From Candidatus Scatomorpha stercorigallinarum (GTDB lineage: Bacteria; Bacillota_A; Clostridia; Oscillospirales; Oscillospiraceae), in the NCBI GenBank assembly GCA_018713375.1, contig DVOV01000051.1, positions 1 through 8,961 of the forward strand: a stretch of DNA of 8,961 nt, in the 5' to 3' direction. A program made the translations under genes and the position numbers. The notes under the pieces are model-generated. The model was not told where the DNA came from, did not search any database, and was given only the letters and a program-made list of their open reading frames with translations. Below, piece after piece: positions 1 to 5,397 of the stretch (position 1 is the first letter of the stretch; every line of letters starts with the position of its first letter).

Positions 1-18
1 ATGCTTTCGCATACGGGC
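1..18 (-). terminator. Probable intrinsic terminator, half outside the window
   Basis: On the minus strand this reads GCCCGTATGCGAAAGCAT. ATGC-GAAA-GCAT is a perfect tetraloop hairpin, and the preceding GCCCGT has no partner inside the window. If the base beyond position 1 continues as ACGGGC followed by T's, this is a 10-bp stem terminator ending the RNA at 157-1. Only the inner 4 bp can be seen, so the call rests on extrapolation. Confidence 0.35.
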
Positions 19-157
19 AACCCCCGCCGCTGCCGTGGGGACCCGATTATAACCTGCACGACTCGGCAGGTGGGTCGCCTCCCCCGCGCTACCTCGCTTC
101 CAACTTCCGGTCCATGGTACCGGGAGGCCTGCAATCCACGCGGGGATGCAGCGTCCC
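1..157 (-). ncRNA. Structured non-coding RNA or RNA leader, 3' end cut by window edge
   Basis: No credible protein is encoded here, but on the minus strand the sequence folds into ordered helices. Reading 5' to 3', GGGAC (157-153) can pair with GTCCC (42-38). Inside it lie hairpin 151-144/137-129 (CTGCATCC with GGATTGCAG, one bulge), arm 128-122/83-77 (GCCTCCC with GGGAGGC) and hairpin 71-66/57-52 (ACCTGC with GCAGGT, 8-nt loop). A GAAA-capped hairpin follows at the end. A weak promoter, TGGACC-16-TTTAAT (minus strand, roughly 187-160), would start the RNA near 157-153. The layout of a closing helix, a long arm and a small 3' hairpin recalls 6S RNA, but I could not confirm 6S consensus motifs. 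SRP RNA, RNase P, tmRNA and T-box signatures were looked for and not found. It could also be a leader of a minus-strand gene lying left of the window. Identity is uncertain; the existence of structure is fairly sure. Confidence 0.45.
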
Positions 158-247
158 TTATTAAAAATGTGGGTCTAAAAGGGTCCAGGCAAATGCCGTT
201 CCGCGCACAGGGCAGGAATAAAAACCGTTTTGGGCGCCGGGGGGAAC

Positions 248-544
248 TTATTCCTCCTCCGGCTCGTCAGAGTCCTCGTCATCGAAGAGCTGGGCCATGA
301 AGGCCTCGTACACCGCGGCGAGCTCCTGCTCGTCGTCCACGGAGCAGAACACCTCGTCGCCGTTCTCCTCCTCGATGCGCAGGAGGATATAGCCGTAATC
401 GGGGTCGTCCTCGTCCATGTCCGCGGGGAGGAAGGCCGCGTAGCTCCGGCCCTCGTATTCGAGCTCCGCGAGCTGCTCGAGCTCGAACTCGTTGCCGTCC
501 TCGTCCTCGATGGTGATGTAGCTGCTGCCGAAATCCTCGTCCAT
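248..544 (-). CDS. DUF1292 family acidic protein (YrzB-like)
   Basis: This 98-aa cytoplasmic protein has the compact pattern of the DUF1292 family: ITIEDEDGNEFE near residues 10-21, a middle YILLRIEEENGDE segment around 51-63, and a closing DDEQELAAVYEAF around 69-81. The family is common in Firmicutes, where it often lies near the ruvX/alaS neighbourhood. Its biochemical role is not established. By my count 38 of 98 residues are Asp or Glu, only two are Arg, and there is no Lys, so the protein is extremely acidic; it ends in a DDEDSDEPEEE tail. The start ATG follows a GGAGGT ribosome binding site with 9-nt spacing. A good promoter sits at 587-615, so it can be expressed independently of the gene upstream. 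A structured RNA lies downstream on the same strand. Confidence 0.9.
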   Translation of the reverse strand: MDEDFGSSYITIEDEDGNEFELEQLAELEYEGRSYAAFLPADMDEDDPDYGYILLRIEEENGDEVFCSVDDEQELAAVYEAFMAQLFDDEDSDEPEEE

Positions 545-586
545 TGTCAGATGACCTCCGGGGTTATCTCTTTGCTTTGCAGGTCT

Positions 587-615
587 ATTTTACTCTATTC
601 CCGAGCAGAAATCAA
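587..615 (-). promoter_or_regulatory. Sigma-A promoter of the DUF1292 gene
   Basis: On the minus strand TTGATT (615-610) and TAAAAT (592-587) are separated by 17 bp, close to the TTGACA/TATAAT consensus. Transcription would begin near 580, leaving a leader of about 35 nt that contains the GGAGGT ribosome binding site. The A-rich stretch just upstream on the minus strand may help polymerase binding. Confidence 0.75.
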
Positions 616-653
616 TCGTATTTTTTTCGCAGGGCGCCGCGCGACCGCATTTT

Positions 654-1004
654 CTACGAGCCAAAGTCCTCGAGCAGGGTCAGAAGTTCCTCGCGGTCGG
701 CCACGGCGATGCCGTTTTTGACGATCTCCCTGTCCGCCTCGCGCAGCGAGCGCGTCTCTATGTCCGTGACGGTGATGGGCCCGGCGTCCGACTGCGGGCT
801 GAACACGCCGATGCAGCCGTTGTACTCCCGCAGCACGAACTCCGCCTCCTCGATGGCGCAGCTGGGCTCGTAGTGGAACGGCGCGCGCTTTTCCTCCGGG
901 CGGGAGGCCAGCGCGCTGATGCCGGAGAGGGCGGAGACCGCCGACCAGGCCGCCGCGCCGGCCAGCACCGTCAGCGCCGCGCACTTTATCCAGGTGCTTT
1001 TCAC
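654..1004 (-). CDS. Small membrane-anchored protein, BofC C-terminal-like
   Basis: The 116-aa product begins MKSTWIK and has a hydrophobic segment at about residues 6-32, either an uncleaved membrane anchor or a signal peptide. The rest should lie outside the membrane. The C-terminal half has the pattern AEFVLREYNGCIGVF (residues 54-68), then ITVTDIETRSLREADREIVKNGI and a closing EELLTLLEDFGS. This resembles short clostridial proteins annotated as BofC C-terminal domain-like, in which one motif around LREYNGxIxVF is followed by an acidic helix. BofC in Bacillus tunes sigma-K checkpoint signalling, but that role cannot be carried over from this similarity. The ATG follows a purine-rich AAGGGGGTG site. 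The gene is divergent from the PBP gene and lies 109 bp upstream of the DUF1292 gene on the same strand. The coding call is firm; the family call is moderate. Confidence 0.8.
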   Translation of the reverse strand: MKSTWIKCAALTVLAGAAAWSAVSALSGISALASRPEEKRAPFHYEPSCAIEEAEFVLREYNGCIGVFSPQSDAGPITVTDIETRSLREADREIVKNGIAVADREELLTLLEDFGS

Positions 1005-1048
1005 GTATTTTCACCCCCTTCGGGTAAATTATCCCACGAAGCGGAGAA

Positions 1049-1077
1049 ACTATACTCCGCCGCGCAGGCGCGCGGAA
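1049..1077 (-). promoter_or_regulatory. Weak candidate promoter for the BofC-like gene
   Basis: On the minus strand TATAGT (1054-1049) lies 17 bp downstream of TTCCGC (1077-1072). The -10 match is fair and the -35 match is poor. The inverted repeat GCGGAG (1041-1046) / CTCCGC (1055-1060) brackets the -10, and a GC hairpin (1060-1075) fills the spacer, so a regulated promoter is possible. Confidence 0.25.
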
Positions 1078-1095
1078 AACAAAAATTTGTTTTTT
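1060..1095. repeat. Two adjacent inverted repeats in the divergent intergenic region
   Basis: CCGCGC-AGGC-GCGCGG (1060-1075) is a perfect 6-bp stem with a 4-nt loop. It abuts AAAACAAA-AA-TTTGTTTT (1076-1093), a perfect 8-bp AT-only-but-one inverted repeat that runs into more T's. Neither gene ends here, so a terminator role is unlikely; they sit between the divergent promoters. They may act as protein-binding sites or simply as an AT-rich upstream element. Confidence 0.5.
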
Positions 1096-1105
1096 AGCTA
1101 TCCCT

Positions 1106-1135
1106 TTGCGACAGATTGTGGTATATTAATATTCT
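1106..1135 (+). promoter_or_regulatory. Candidate promoter of the PBP gene
   Basis: TTGCGA (1106-1111) and TATTCT (1130-1135) are 18 bp apart in an otherwise AT-rich patch that contrasts with the GC-rich surroundings. Transcription would start near 1142. The leader would then contain the palindrome GCGGCCGCGGCCGC (1149-1162) upstream of the ribosome binding site. Other hexamer choices within 1106-1140 are possible. Confidence 0.4.
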
Positions 1136-1194
1136 ACAATGGCTTGGAGCGGCCGCGGCCGCGCGAAGGCCAGGGCACGGAGGTGCGAACACGA

Positions 1195-3381
1195 ATGGAT
1201 AACGACAAGCTCCACCGCGTGGGGAAGGCCGCCGGCAGCGTTGCCGGGGGCGTTTTCGGCGCGGTCGGCCTGGCTGTGAAGATATTGGCGACGGCGGTGC
1301 TCATCTTCCTCACCACGGGGCTGCTCTTCGCCTGCATATTTGCCTTCTATGTCAAGACGACGCTGCAGGACGACCTGGACGTCTCCCTCTCGGACTACTC
1401 CCTCTCCGAGTCGAGCATCATCTACTACGAGGACAACAACGGCGAATGGCAGGAGCTCGCCACCCTCTCCGGCAGGGAGAACCGCATATGGGTGGACCTG
1501 GAGGACATCCCCGACTATCTGGTGAAGGCACTCGTCGCTATCGAGGACCGCCGCTTCTATGAGCACAAGGGCGTGGACTGGTTCCGCACCCTCGCGGCAA
1601 TAACCACGATGTTCTCCTCGTCGGACGACATCTTCGGCGGCTCCACGATAACCCAGCAGCTCATCAAGAACCTCACCGGCAACAACGACGTCACCGTCAA
1701 GCGCAAGCTGATCGAGATATTCCAGGCGCTGGAGTTCGAGAAGAAGTACGACAAGGACGAGATCATCACCTGGTACCTGAACGCCGTCTATTTCGGCGAG
1801 GGCAGCTACGGCATCTACGCCGCGGCCAAGACGTACTTCGGCAAGGAACCCAGCGAGCTGACCCTGGCGGAGAGCGCCGCCATCGTCGGCATCGTCAACC
1901 TGCCCACCTATTACAGCCCCTTCTACAGCGAGGCCAACAACAAGGCCCGGCAGGAGACCGTCCTGCGCGAGATGTACGAGCAGGGCTATATCAACTATGA
2001 CGAATACAGCGCCGCCGTCAACGAACAGCTGGTGTTCGCCCGCTCGGCCAACGAGGCCGGGCAGCAGGAGATCTACTCCTGGTACGTGGAGACGGTCATC
2101 GAGGACGTGAAGGCCGACCTGATGGCGCAGAAGGGCATCAGCGCCGACGCGGCGGAGCAGCTCCTCTATTCCGGCGGCTACCGCATCTACACCTGCTACG
2201 ACCCGGACATCCAGGCCGACGTGGACGCCGTCTATCAGAACTTGGACGCCCTGCCCAAGTCCTACCGCCCGGGAGAGCAGCAGCTGCAGAGCGCCATCGT
2301 CATCATGGACCCCTACACGGGCGCCATCGTGGCCCTGGCCGGCGGCGTGGGCGAAAAGACGGCCAACCTCATCACCAACCGCGCCACGCAGTCGGAGCGC
2401 CCGCCCGGCTCTTCCTTCAAGCCGCTGAGCGTCTACGCCCCCGCCATCGAGGCCGGGCTCATTACCCAGAACACGCTGGTGAACGACGCGCCAGCGGGCG
2501 AGATAACGCTCTCCGGCACCAGCTGGTATCCCAATAACGCCGACCACAGCAACCGCGGCATCGTTACGATACGCCAGGCGGTCATGAGCTCGCTGAACAC
2601 TGTGGCCGCGCAGGTGCTGGACAAGCTGGGGCTTGACGCCTCCTATAGCTTCCTCGAGAACAACCTCGGCTTCACGACGCTCATCGAGCAGGACAGGAAC
2701 TATTCCTCCCTCGCCCTCGGCGAGCTGACCAACGGCGCCACCGTGCGCGAGATGGCGCAGGCCTTCAGTACCTTCGTCAACGGCGGCATTTTCACCGAGA
2801 GCCACGTCTACACCCAGGTGACGGACGCCGCAGGCAGCGTGGTGCTGCAGAACAACATCGAAACGCACGTGGCGATGAAGGCCAACACGGCCTATAACGT
2901 GCTCGACATGCTCTACGGCGCGGCCAGCAGCGGCACCGGCACGGAGGCCAACTTCTGGACCATGCCTGTGGCCGGCAAGACCGGCACCTCTTCGTACAAC
3001 TGGAACCGCTGGTTCTGCGGCACCACGCCCTATTACACGGCCGCCGTCTGGACCGGCTACGACATGCCCGAGCAGATGTACTTCTACGGCAACCCCGCCG
3101 CGCAGATCTGGCGCAGCGTGATGGCCCCCATACACGAGGGCCTGGAGTGGAAGAGCTTCCCCAGCCCCACCTATGTCGGCGGGGACACGATGATCTTCGG
3201 CGACCTCAGCTCGCCCTCCCCCTCCCCCACGCCCAGCGAGGAGCCGCAGGAGAGCGCCGAACCCGGCGGGGACATCGAGCCCACCGAGCCCGTAGAGCCC
3301 GCGGAGAGCACGCCGCCCGGCGGTGACGAAAGCGATCCCTCCACCGAGGACGACGACCCCGGCTACTATTTTGAAGAGTAG
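1195..3381 (+). CDS. Class A penicillin-binding protein (PBP1A type), GT51 plus transpeptidase
   Basis: This 728-aa bifunctional enzyme polymerises lipid II glycan strands and cross-links the stem peptides at the outer face of the membrane. A short cytoplasmic tail precedes one transmembrane helix at about 28-53. The glycosyltransferase 51 domain shows EDRRFYEHKG (117-126, catalytic Glu117), GGSTITQQLIKNL (148-160), KRKLIEIFQALEFE (169-182) and YLNAVYFGEGSYGI (194-207). The transpeptidase domain shows SSFK (406-409, nucleophile Ser406), SLN (466-468) and KTG (595-597), so both active sites look intact. From about 672 the C-terminus is a disordered Pro/Ser/Glu/Asp tail. The reading frame is open upstream to 919, but the ATG at 1195 is preceded by GGAGGTG with 9-nt spacing and directly precedes the basic tail and membrane helix, so it is the better start. 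The gene is followed by a strong stem-loop at 3427-3457 and appears monocistronic. Confidence 0.96.
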   Translation: MDNDKLHRVGKAAGSVAGGVFGAVGLAVKILATAVLIFLTTGLLFACIFAFYVKTTLQDDLDVSLSDYSLSESSIIYYEDNNGEWQELATLSGRENRIWVDLEDIPDYLVKALVAIEDRRFYEHKGVDWFRTLAAITTMFSSSDDIFGGSTITQQLIKNLTGNNDVTVKRKLIEIFQALEFEKKYDKDEIITWYLNAVYFGEGSYGIYAAAKTYFGKEPSELTLAESAAIVGIVNLPTYYSPFYSEANNKARQETVLREMYEQGYINYDEYSAAVNEQLVFARSANEAGQQEIYSWYVETVIEDVKADLMAQKGISADAAEQLLYSGGYRIYTCYDPDIQADVDAVYQNLDALPKSYRPGEQQLQSAIVIMDPYTGAIVALAGGVGEKTANLITNRATQSERPPGSSFKPLSVYAPAIEAGLITQNTLVNDAPAGEITLSGTSWYPNNADHSNRGIVTIRQAVMSSLNTVAAQVLDKLGLDASYSFLENNLGFTTLIEQDRNYSSLALGELTNGATVREMAQAFSTFVNGGIFTESHVYTQVTDAAGSVVLQNNIETHVAMKANTAYNVLDMLYGAASSGTGTEANFWTMPVAGKTGTSSYNWNRWFCGTTPYYTAAVWTGYDMPEQMYFYGNPAAQIWRSVMAPIHEGLEWKSFPSPTYVGGDTMIFGDLSSPSPSPTPSEEPQESAEPGGDIEPTEPVEPAESTPPGGDESDPSTEDDDPGYYFEE

Positions 3382-3426
3382 CAAAATGTGCAGAATACGG
3401 GCAAATACAGCCAAAACAAACGCGAA

Positions 3427-3457
3427 TACAGCGCCGGAAATACTTTCCGGCGCTGTA
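3427..3457 (+). terminator. 14-bp stem-loop after the PBP gene
   Basis: TACAGCGCCGGAAA (3427-3440) pairs perfectly with TTTCCGGCGCTGTA (3444-3457) around a TAC loop. It lies 45 bp after the PBP stop and just upstream of the next promoter. The following bases are CTTCTGG rather than a T-run, so termination may be partial, or the hairpin may mainly protect the 3' end. Confidence 0.65.
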
Positions 3458-3472
3458 CTTCTGGAAAAACTG

Positions 3473-3501
3473 TTGACAAATCTGACGCTATGAGTTACAA
3501 T
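3473..3501 (+). promoter_or_regulatory. Near-perfect sigma-A promoter for the 95-aa protein/NlpC unit
   Basis: TTGACA (3473-3478) and TACAAT (3496-3501) are exactly 17 bp apart, giving eleven of twelve consensus bases. Transcription should start near 3508, leaving a leader of about 47 nt before the ATG at 3555. This is one of the two strongest promoters in the window. Confidence 0.88.
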
Positions 3502-3518
3502 ACGGTTACAACGTTGTA
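3494..3518. promoter_or_regulatory. Possible operator: palindrome and direct repeats over the transcription start
   Basis: TACAACGTTGTA (3507-3518) is a perfect 12-bp palindrome covering the predicted start site. Its left half-site is also a direct repeat of the -10 region: GTTACAA occurs at 3494-3500 and 3505-3511, exactly 11 bp apart, one helical turn. A repressor bound here would block the promoter at 3473-3501. No cognate regulator can be named. The half-sites are separated by 4 bp, unlike the 2-bp TACANNTGTA pattern of BlaI/CopY sites. Confidence 0.45.
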
Positions 3519-3554
3519 GGGAAACGTGTTTCCGCCATATGGAGGTTTTATAAA

Positions 3555-3842
3555 ATGGCAGCACCCAAAGAGCTCGTCTACAAGGGCCATCCCCTTCGCC
3601 GGAAGGACAACATCATCTACTTCGGCAGCATGGCCGACAAGTATATCATCATGATGCAGATCCTCGAGACCAAGAAGATACAGGACCTCGAGGTTGCCAC
3701 CCGCGTCTCCGTCCAGCTGCAGCTGACGGACCCGGACCTCAAGAGCCGCGACCGCGTGGTGAAAAAGAGCGAGAAGAACAGCCTTTACGCCGCGATGGAC
3801 GTGGCGTCCGTCTGGCTCGACCGGGCCCTTGCCTCCAAATAA
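3555..3842 (+). CDS. Conserved small protein of unknown function
   Basis: This 95-aa protein has no signal peptide, membrane helix or cysteine and is predicted to be cytoplasmic. Notable segments are LVYKGHPLRRKDNIIYFG (7-24), MADKYIIMMQIL (26-37), VATRVSVQLQLTDPDLKSRDRV (47-68) and a C-terminal helix AAMDVASVWLDRAL. It looks like a mixed beta/alpha domain with a basic N-terminal turn. I recall similar hypothetical proteins in Clostridia but know of no function and assign none. The ATG follows GGAGGT at 8-nt spacing, and the promoter is almost perfect, which suggests high expression. The next gene, a secreted NlpC/P60 hydrolase, starts 21 bp after the stop with only a weak AGGT site, so the two are probably co-transcribed and perhaps translationally coupled. 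Confidence 0.9.
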   Translation: MAAPKELVYKGHPLRRKDNIIYFGSMADKYIIMMQILETKKIQDLEVATRVSVQLQLTDPDLKSRDRVVKKSEKNSLYAAMDVASVWLDRALASK

Positions 3843-3863
3843 AGAAAAAGTCAGGTCTCTTAC

Positions 3864-4763
3864 ATGAAGAAAGCACTGCTCCGCGCGCTGCTCACTGCGG
3901 CGCTGGGCGCGTGCGCCCTTGTGTGCACGGCCCGGGCCGACTGTGTGGGCGGCGCGGTCACTTCTACGAACGTCAACCTGCGCTCCGGCGCGGGGACGGA
4001 CACCGCCATCCTTGACACCCTGCCCGCCGGCAGCGCGGTCATCGTCACCGGCGAGGCCGCCGGCGGCTGGTACCCGGTGCATCACGCCGGGCTGAACGGC
4101 TACATGAGCGCCGAATACCTCGAATTCTCCGCCGATATGGACGTCGCCGCCTCCGGCGCCGTCTCCGGCACGGACGTCAATCTGCGCTCCGGCCCGGGCA
4201 CGGACACGGCCATCGTGCGCGTGACGGCGGAGGGCGAGGACGTGAGCGTCCTCGGCGTCAGCGGCAACTGGTACCGCGTCTCCGTGGGCGGGGACGCCGG
4301 CTATATCCGCAGCGACTACGTGGCCCTCGCCTCCGCGAGCGGGGAGGCGGCCGTTGAAGATGCGCCGGCGCCCTCCGGCAGCGGCACGGGCGCGCAGGTC
4401 GCCGCCTTTGCGCAGCAGTTCCTGGGCACGCCCTACGTCTGGTCGGAGGAGAGCCCGGAGAGGGGCTTCGACTGCTCCGGGCTCGTCAGCTACTGCTTCC
4501 AGTCCTTCGGCTATCAGACCAACCGCACGGCCGCCGCGATCTTTGAAAACGGCGTGGCCGTGGAGAAGGCGGACCTGCAGCCCGGCGACGCGGTGTTCTT
4601 CTGCAGCGACAGCTCGAGCGCCATCAGCCATGTGGGCATCTACATAGGCAACGGCAAGATGGTACACGCCAGCTCCAGCGCCGGCGAGGTCATCATCACG
4701 GACATGGACGCCAGCGGCTACTACACCCGCAACTACGTCGGCGCCAGGCGCATAGCGGAATAA
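3864..4763 (+). CDS. Secreted peptidoglycan hydrolase with two SH3 domains and NlpC/P60
   Basis: The 299-aa product starts with a classical signal peptide (MKKALLR, a hydrophobic core, then ARA before Asp26 as the likely cleavage site). Two bacterial SH3 (SH3_3) domains follow at about 31-88 and 98-155, each opening with an NVNLRSG-type motif. They should bind cell-wall peptide or glycan. An Ala/Gly/Ser-rich linker (156-176) leads to a C-terminal NlpC/P60 domain with the cysteine-peptidase triad: Cys204 in FDCSG, His256 in SHVGIY and His268 in MVHASS. Enzymes of this family cut D-Glu to meso-diaminopimelate-type bonds in stem peptides. The SH3 motifs at residues 35-49 and 103-117 (bases 3966-4010 and 4170-4214) match at 13 of 15 positions, a visible internal duplication. 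The ribosome binding site is weak (AGGT at 7 nt). It lies 21 bp behind the 95-aa gene and ends at a strong terminator. Confidence 0.95.
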   Translation: MKKALLRALLTAALGACALVCTARADCVGGAVTSTNVNLRSGAGTDTAILDTLPAGSAVIVTGEAAGGWYPVHHAGLNGYMSAEYLEFSADMDVAASGAVSGTDVNLRSGPGTDTAIVRVTAEGEDVSVLGVSGNWYRVSVGGDAGYIRSDYVALASASGEAAVEDAPAPSGSGTGAQVAAFAQQFLGTPYVWSEESPERGFDCSGLVSYCFQSFGYQTNRTAAAIFENGVAVEKADLQPGDAVFFCSDSSSAISHVGIYIGNGKMVHASSSAGEVIITDMDASGYYTRNYVGARRIAE

Positions 4764-4767
4764 CGTC

Positions 4768-4796
4768 AGGGAGGGCTTCGGCCCTCCCTCTTCTTT
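4768..4796 (+). terminator. Intrinsic terminator with UUCG loop
   Basis: AGGGAGGGC (4768-4776), TTCG loop (4777-4780) and GCCCTCCCT (4781-4789) form a perfect 9-bp stem followed by CTTCTTT. It begins five bases after the NlpC/P60 stop codon. This is the clearest intrinsic terminator in the window. Confidence 0.9.
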
Positions 4797-4811
4797 CGCG
4801 GCACAGCCGCG
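4797..4811 (+). repeat. Short GC hairpin in the intergenic gap
   Basis: CGCGGC-ACA-GCCGCG is a perfect 6-bp stem with a 3-nt loop directly after the terminator T-run. It lies in the leader region of the GNAT gene, where I could not find a convincing promoter. Its role is unknown. Confidence 0.4.
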
Positions 4812-4863
4812 CAGACAAGCCCCGGGCGGCTTATTCGGCAGACATCATATGGGGGTGCTGCAC

Positions 4864-5313
4864 ATGGAGATCCGGCTTGTGCCCATAAACAGTGCGAACA
4901 TGGACGAGTGCCTGGCGCTTGCGGTCGCGCGTGGACAGGAAAAGTACATATGCCCCAATTCGGAGTCTCTCATGGCGGCGGCCGAAAACCGCGATATAGC
5001 CAGGCCCTTTGCCATCTACGCCGGAGATACGATGGTGGGTTTTACGATGTTCGCCTTCGACTCAGCTTATGACGGCCCGGATGACAGGTACTGGCTGTGG
5101 CGCTTCATGATAGGCGCCGGCTACCAGGGACGGGGCTACGGCAGCCTCGCGCTGAAGGAGATAATCGGCTACTTCAGGCAAAACGGGGCCGGGCACATCC
5201 GCCTTTCCACAAAGGCGGACAACGCCGCGGCCATCTCACTGTACAGAAAATACGGTTTCAGGGAGAGCGGCGGGATGAACGGCGATGAGACGGTGTTCTA
5301 TCTGAAACTGTGA
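4864..5313 (+). CDS. GNAT family N-acetyltransferase, resembles diamine/spermidine acetyltransferases
   Basis: The 149-aa cytoplasmic enzyme should transfer acetyl from acetyl-CoA to an amine. The acetyl-CoA pyrophosphate loop is QGRGYG (88-93) in motif A, after the beta-strand WLWRFMIG. Motif B is seen as N120, then AAISLYRKYGFRESG (122-136). The N-terminal QEKYICPNSESL segment and the YWLWRFMI strand resemble polyamine acetyltransferases of the BltD/PaiA-like kind, so a polyamine substrate is a reasonable guess and not proven. An in-frame ATG at 4849 lacks a ribosome binding site. The ATG at 4864 has GGGGGTG at 6-nt spacing and begins directly with the conserved MEIRLVPI strand, so it is preferred. 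No clear promoter is visible in the 75 bp upstream. The gene ends 21 bp before a perfect palindrome shared with the convergent SGNH gene. Confidence 0.92.
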   Translation: MEIRLVPINSANMDECLALAVARGQEKYICPNSESLMAAAENRDIARPFAIYAGDTMVGFTMFAFDSAYDGPDDRYWLWRFMIGAGYQGRGYGSLALKEIIGYFRQNGAGHIRLSTKADNAAAISLYRKYGFRESGGMNGDETVFYLKL

Positions 5314-5334
5314 AGTCACCCGCCGCTGCGCGCA

Positions 5335-5370
5335 GAGATGCCCCCGGGGCCATGGCCCCGGGGGCATCTC
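5335..5370. terminator. Perfect 36-bp palindrome between convergent genes
   Basis: GAGATGCCCCCGGGGCC (5335-5351), central AT, and GGCCCCGGGGGCATCTC (5354-5370) form a fully self-complementary palindrome, so the same hairpin forms in transcripts from either strand. It lies between the ends of the plus-strand GNAT gene and the minus-strand SGNH gene, a typical place for a bidirectional terminator. On the plus strand the bases after it are AT-rich (GTCAATTCAATTATT) without a true T-run. On the minus strand there is none. Confidence 0.7.
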
Positions 5371-5397
5371 GTCAATTCAATTATTCCGCGCCGCGGC

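Noticed and set aside
60..160. Signal recognition particle RNA
   Set aside because: CCTGCAATCC on the plus strand and GGAAGC/GAGGTAGC on the minus strand recall parts of SRP RNA, but they are on opposite strands, and the GGTCCGGAAGGAAGCAGC core is absent.
1..300. 99-codon plus-strand open frame at the left edge
   Set aside because: Arg/Pro-rich composition with no ribosome binding site. It runs through the hairpins of the structured RNA and overlaps the end of the DUF1292 gene.
919..1194. N-terminal extension of the PBP upstream of 1195
   Set aside because: It would cover the divergent promoter region and the start of the minus-strand gene, and gives a non-conserved Arg-rich sequence. The ATG at 1195 has a good ribosome binding site.
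3496..3518. BlaI/CopY-type TACANNTGTA operator
   Set aside because: The two halves are separated by four bases rather than two, so the site does not fit that family. It is kept as an unassigned palindrome.
1126..3564. 812-codon open frame antisense to the PBP gene
   Set aside because: It is a mirror of the GC-rich PBP codon bias, has Ala/Gly/Val/His-rich composition with no domain, and the sense frame has complete catalytic motifs.
3495..4667. 390-codon minus-strand open frame over the 95-aa and NlpC/P60 genes
   Set aside because: It spans two well-supported genes and an intergenic promoter, has low-complexity composition and no ribosome binding site.
4849..4863. Earlier ATG for the GNAT gene
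   Set aside because: It lacks a ribosome binding site, and its own G-run serves as the site for the ATG at 4864.
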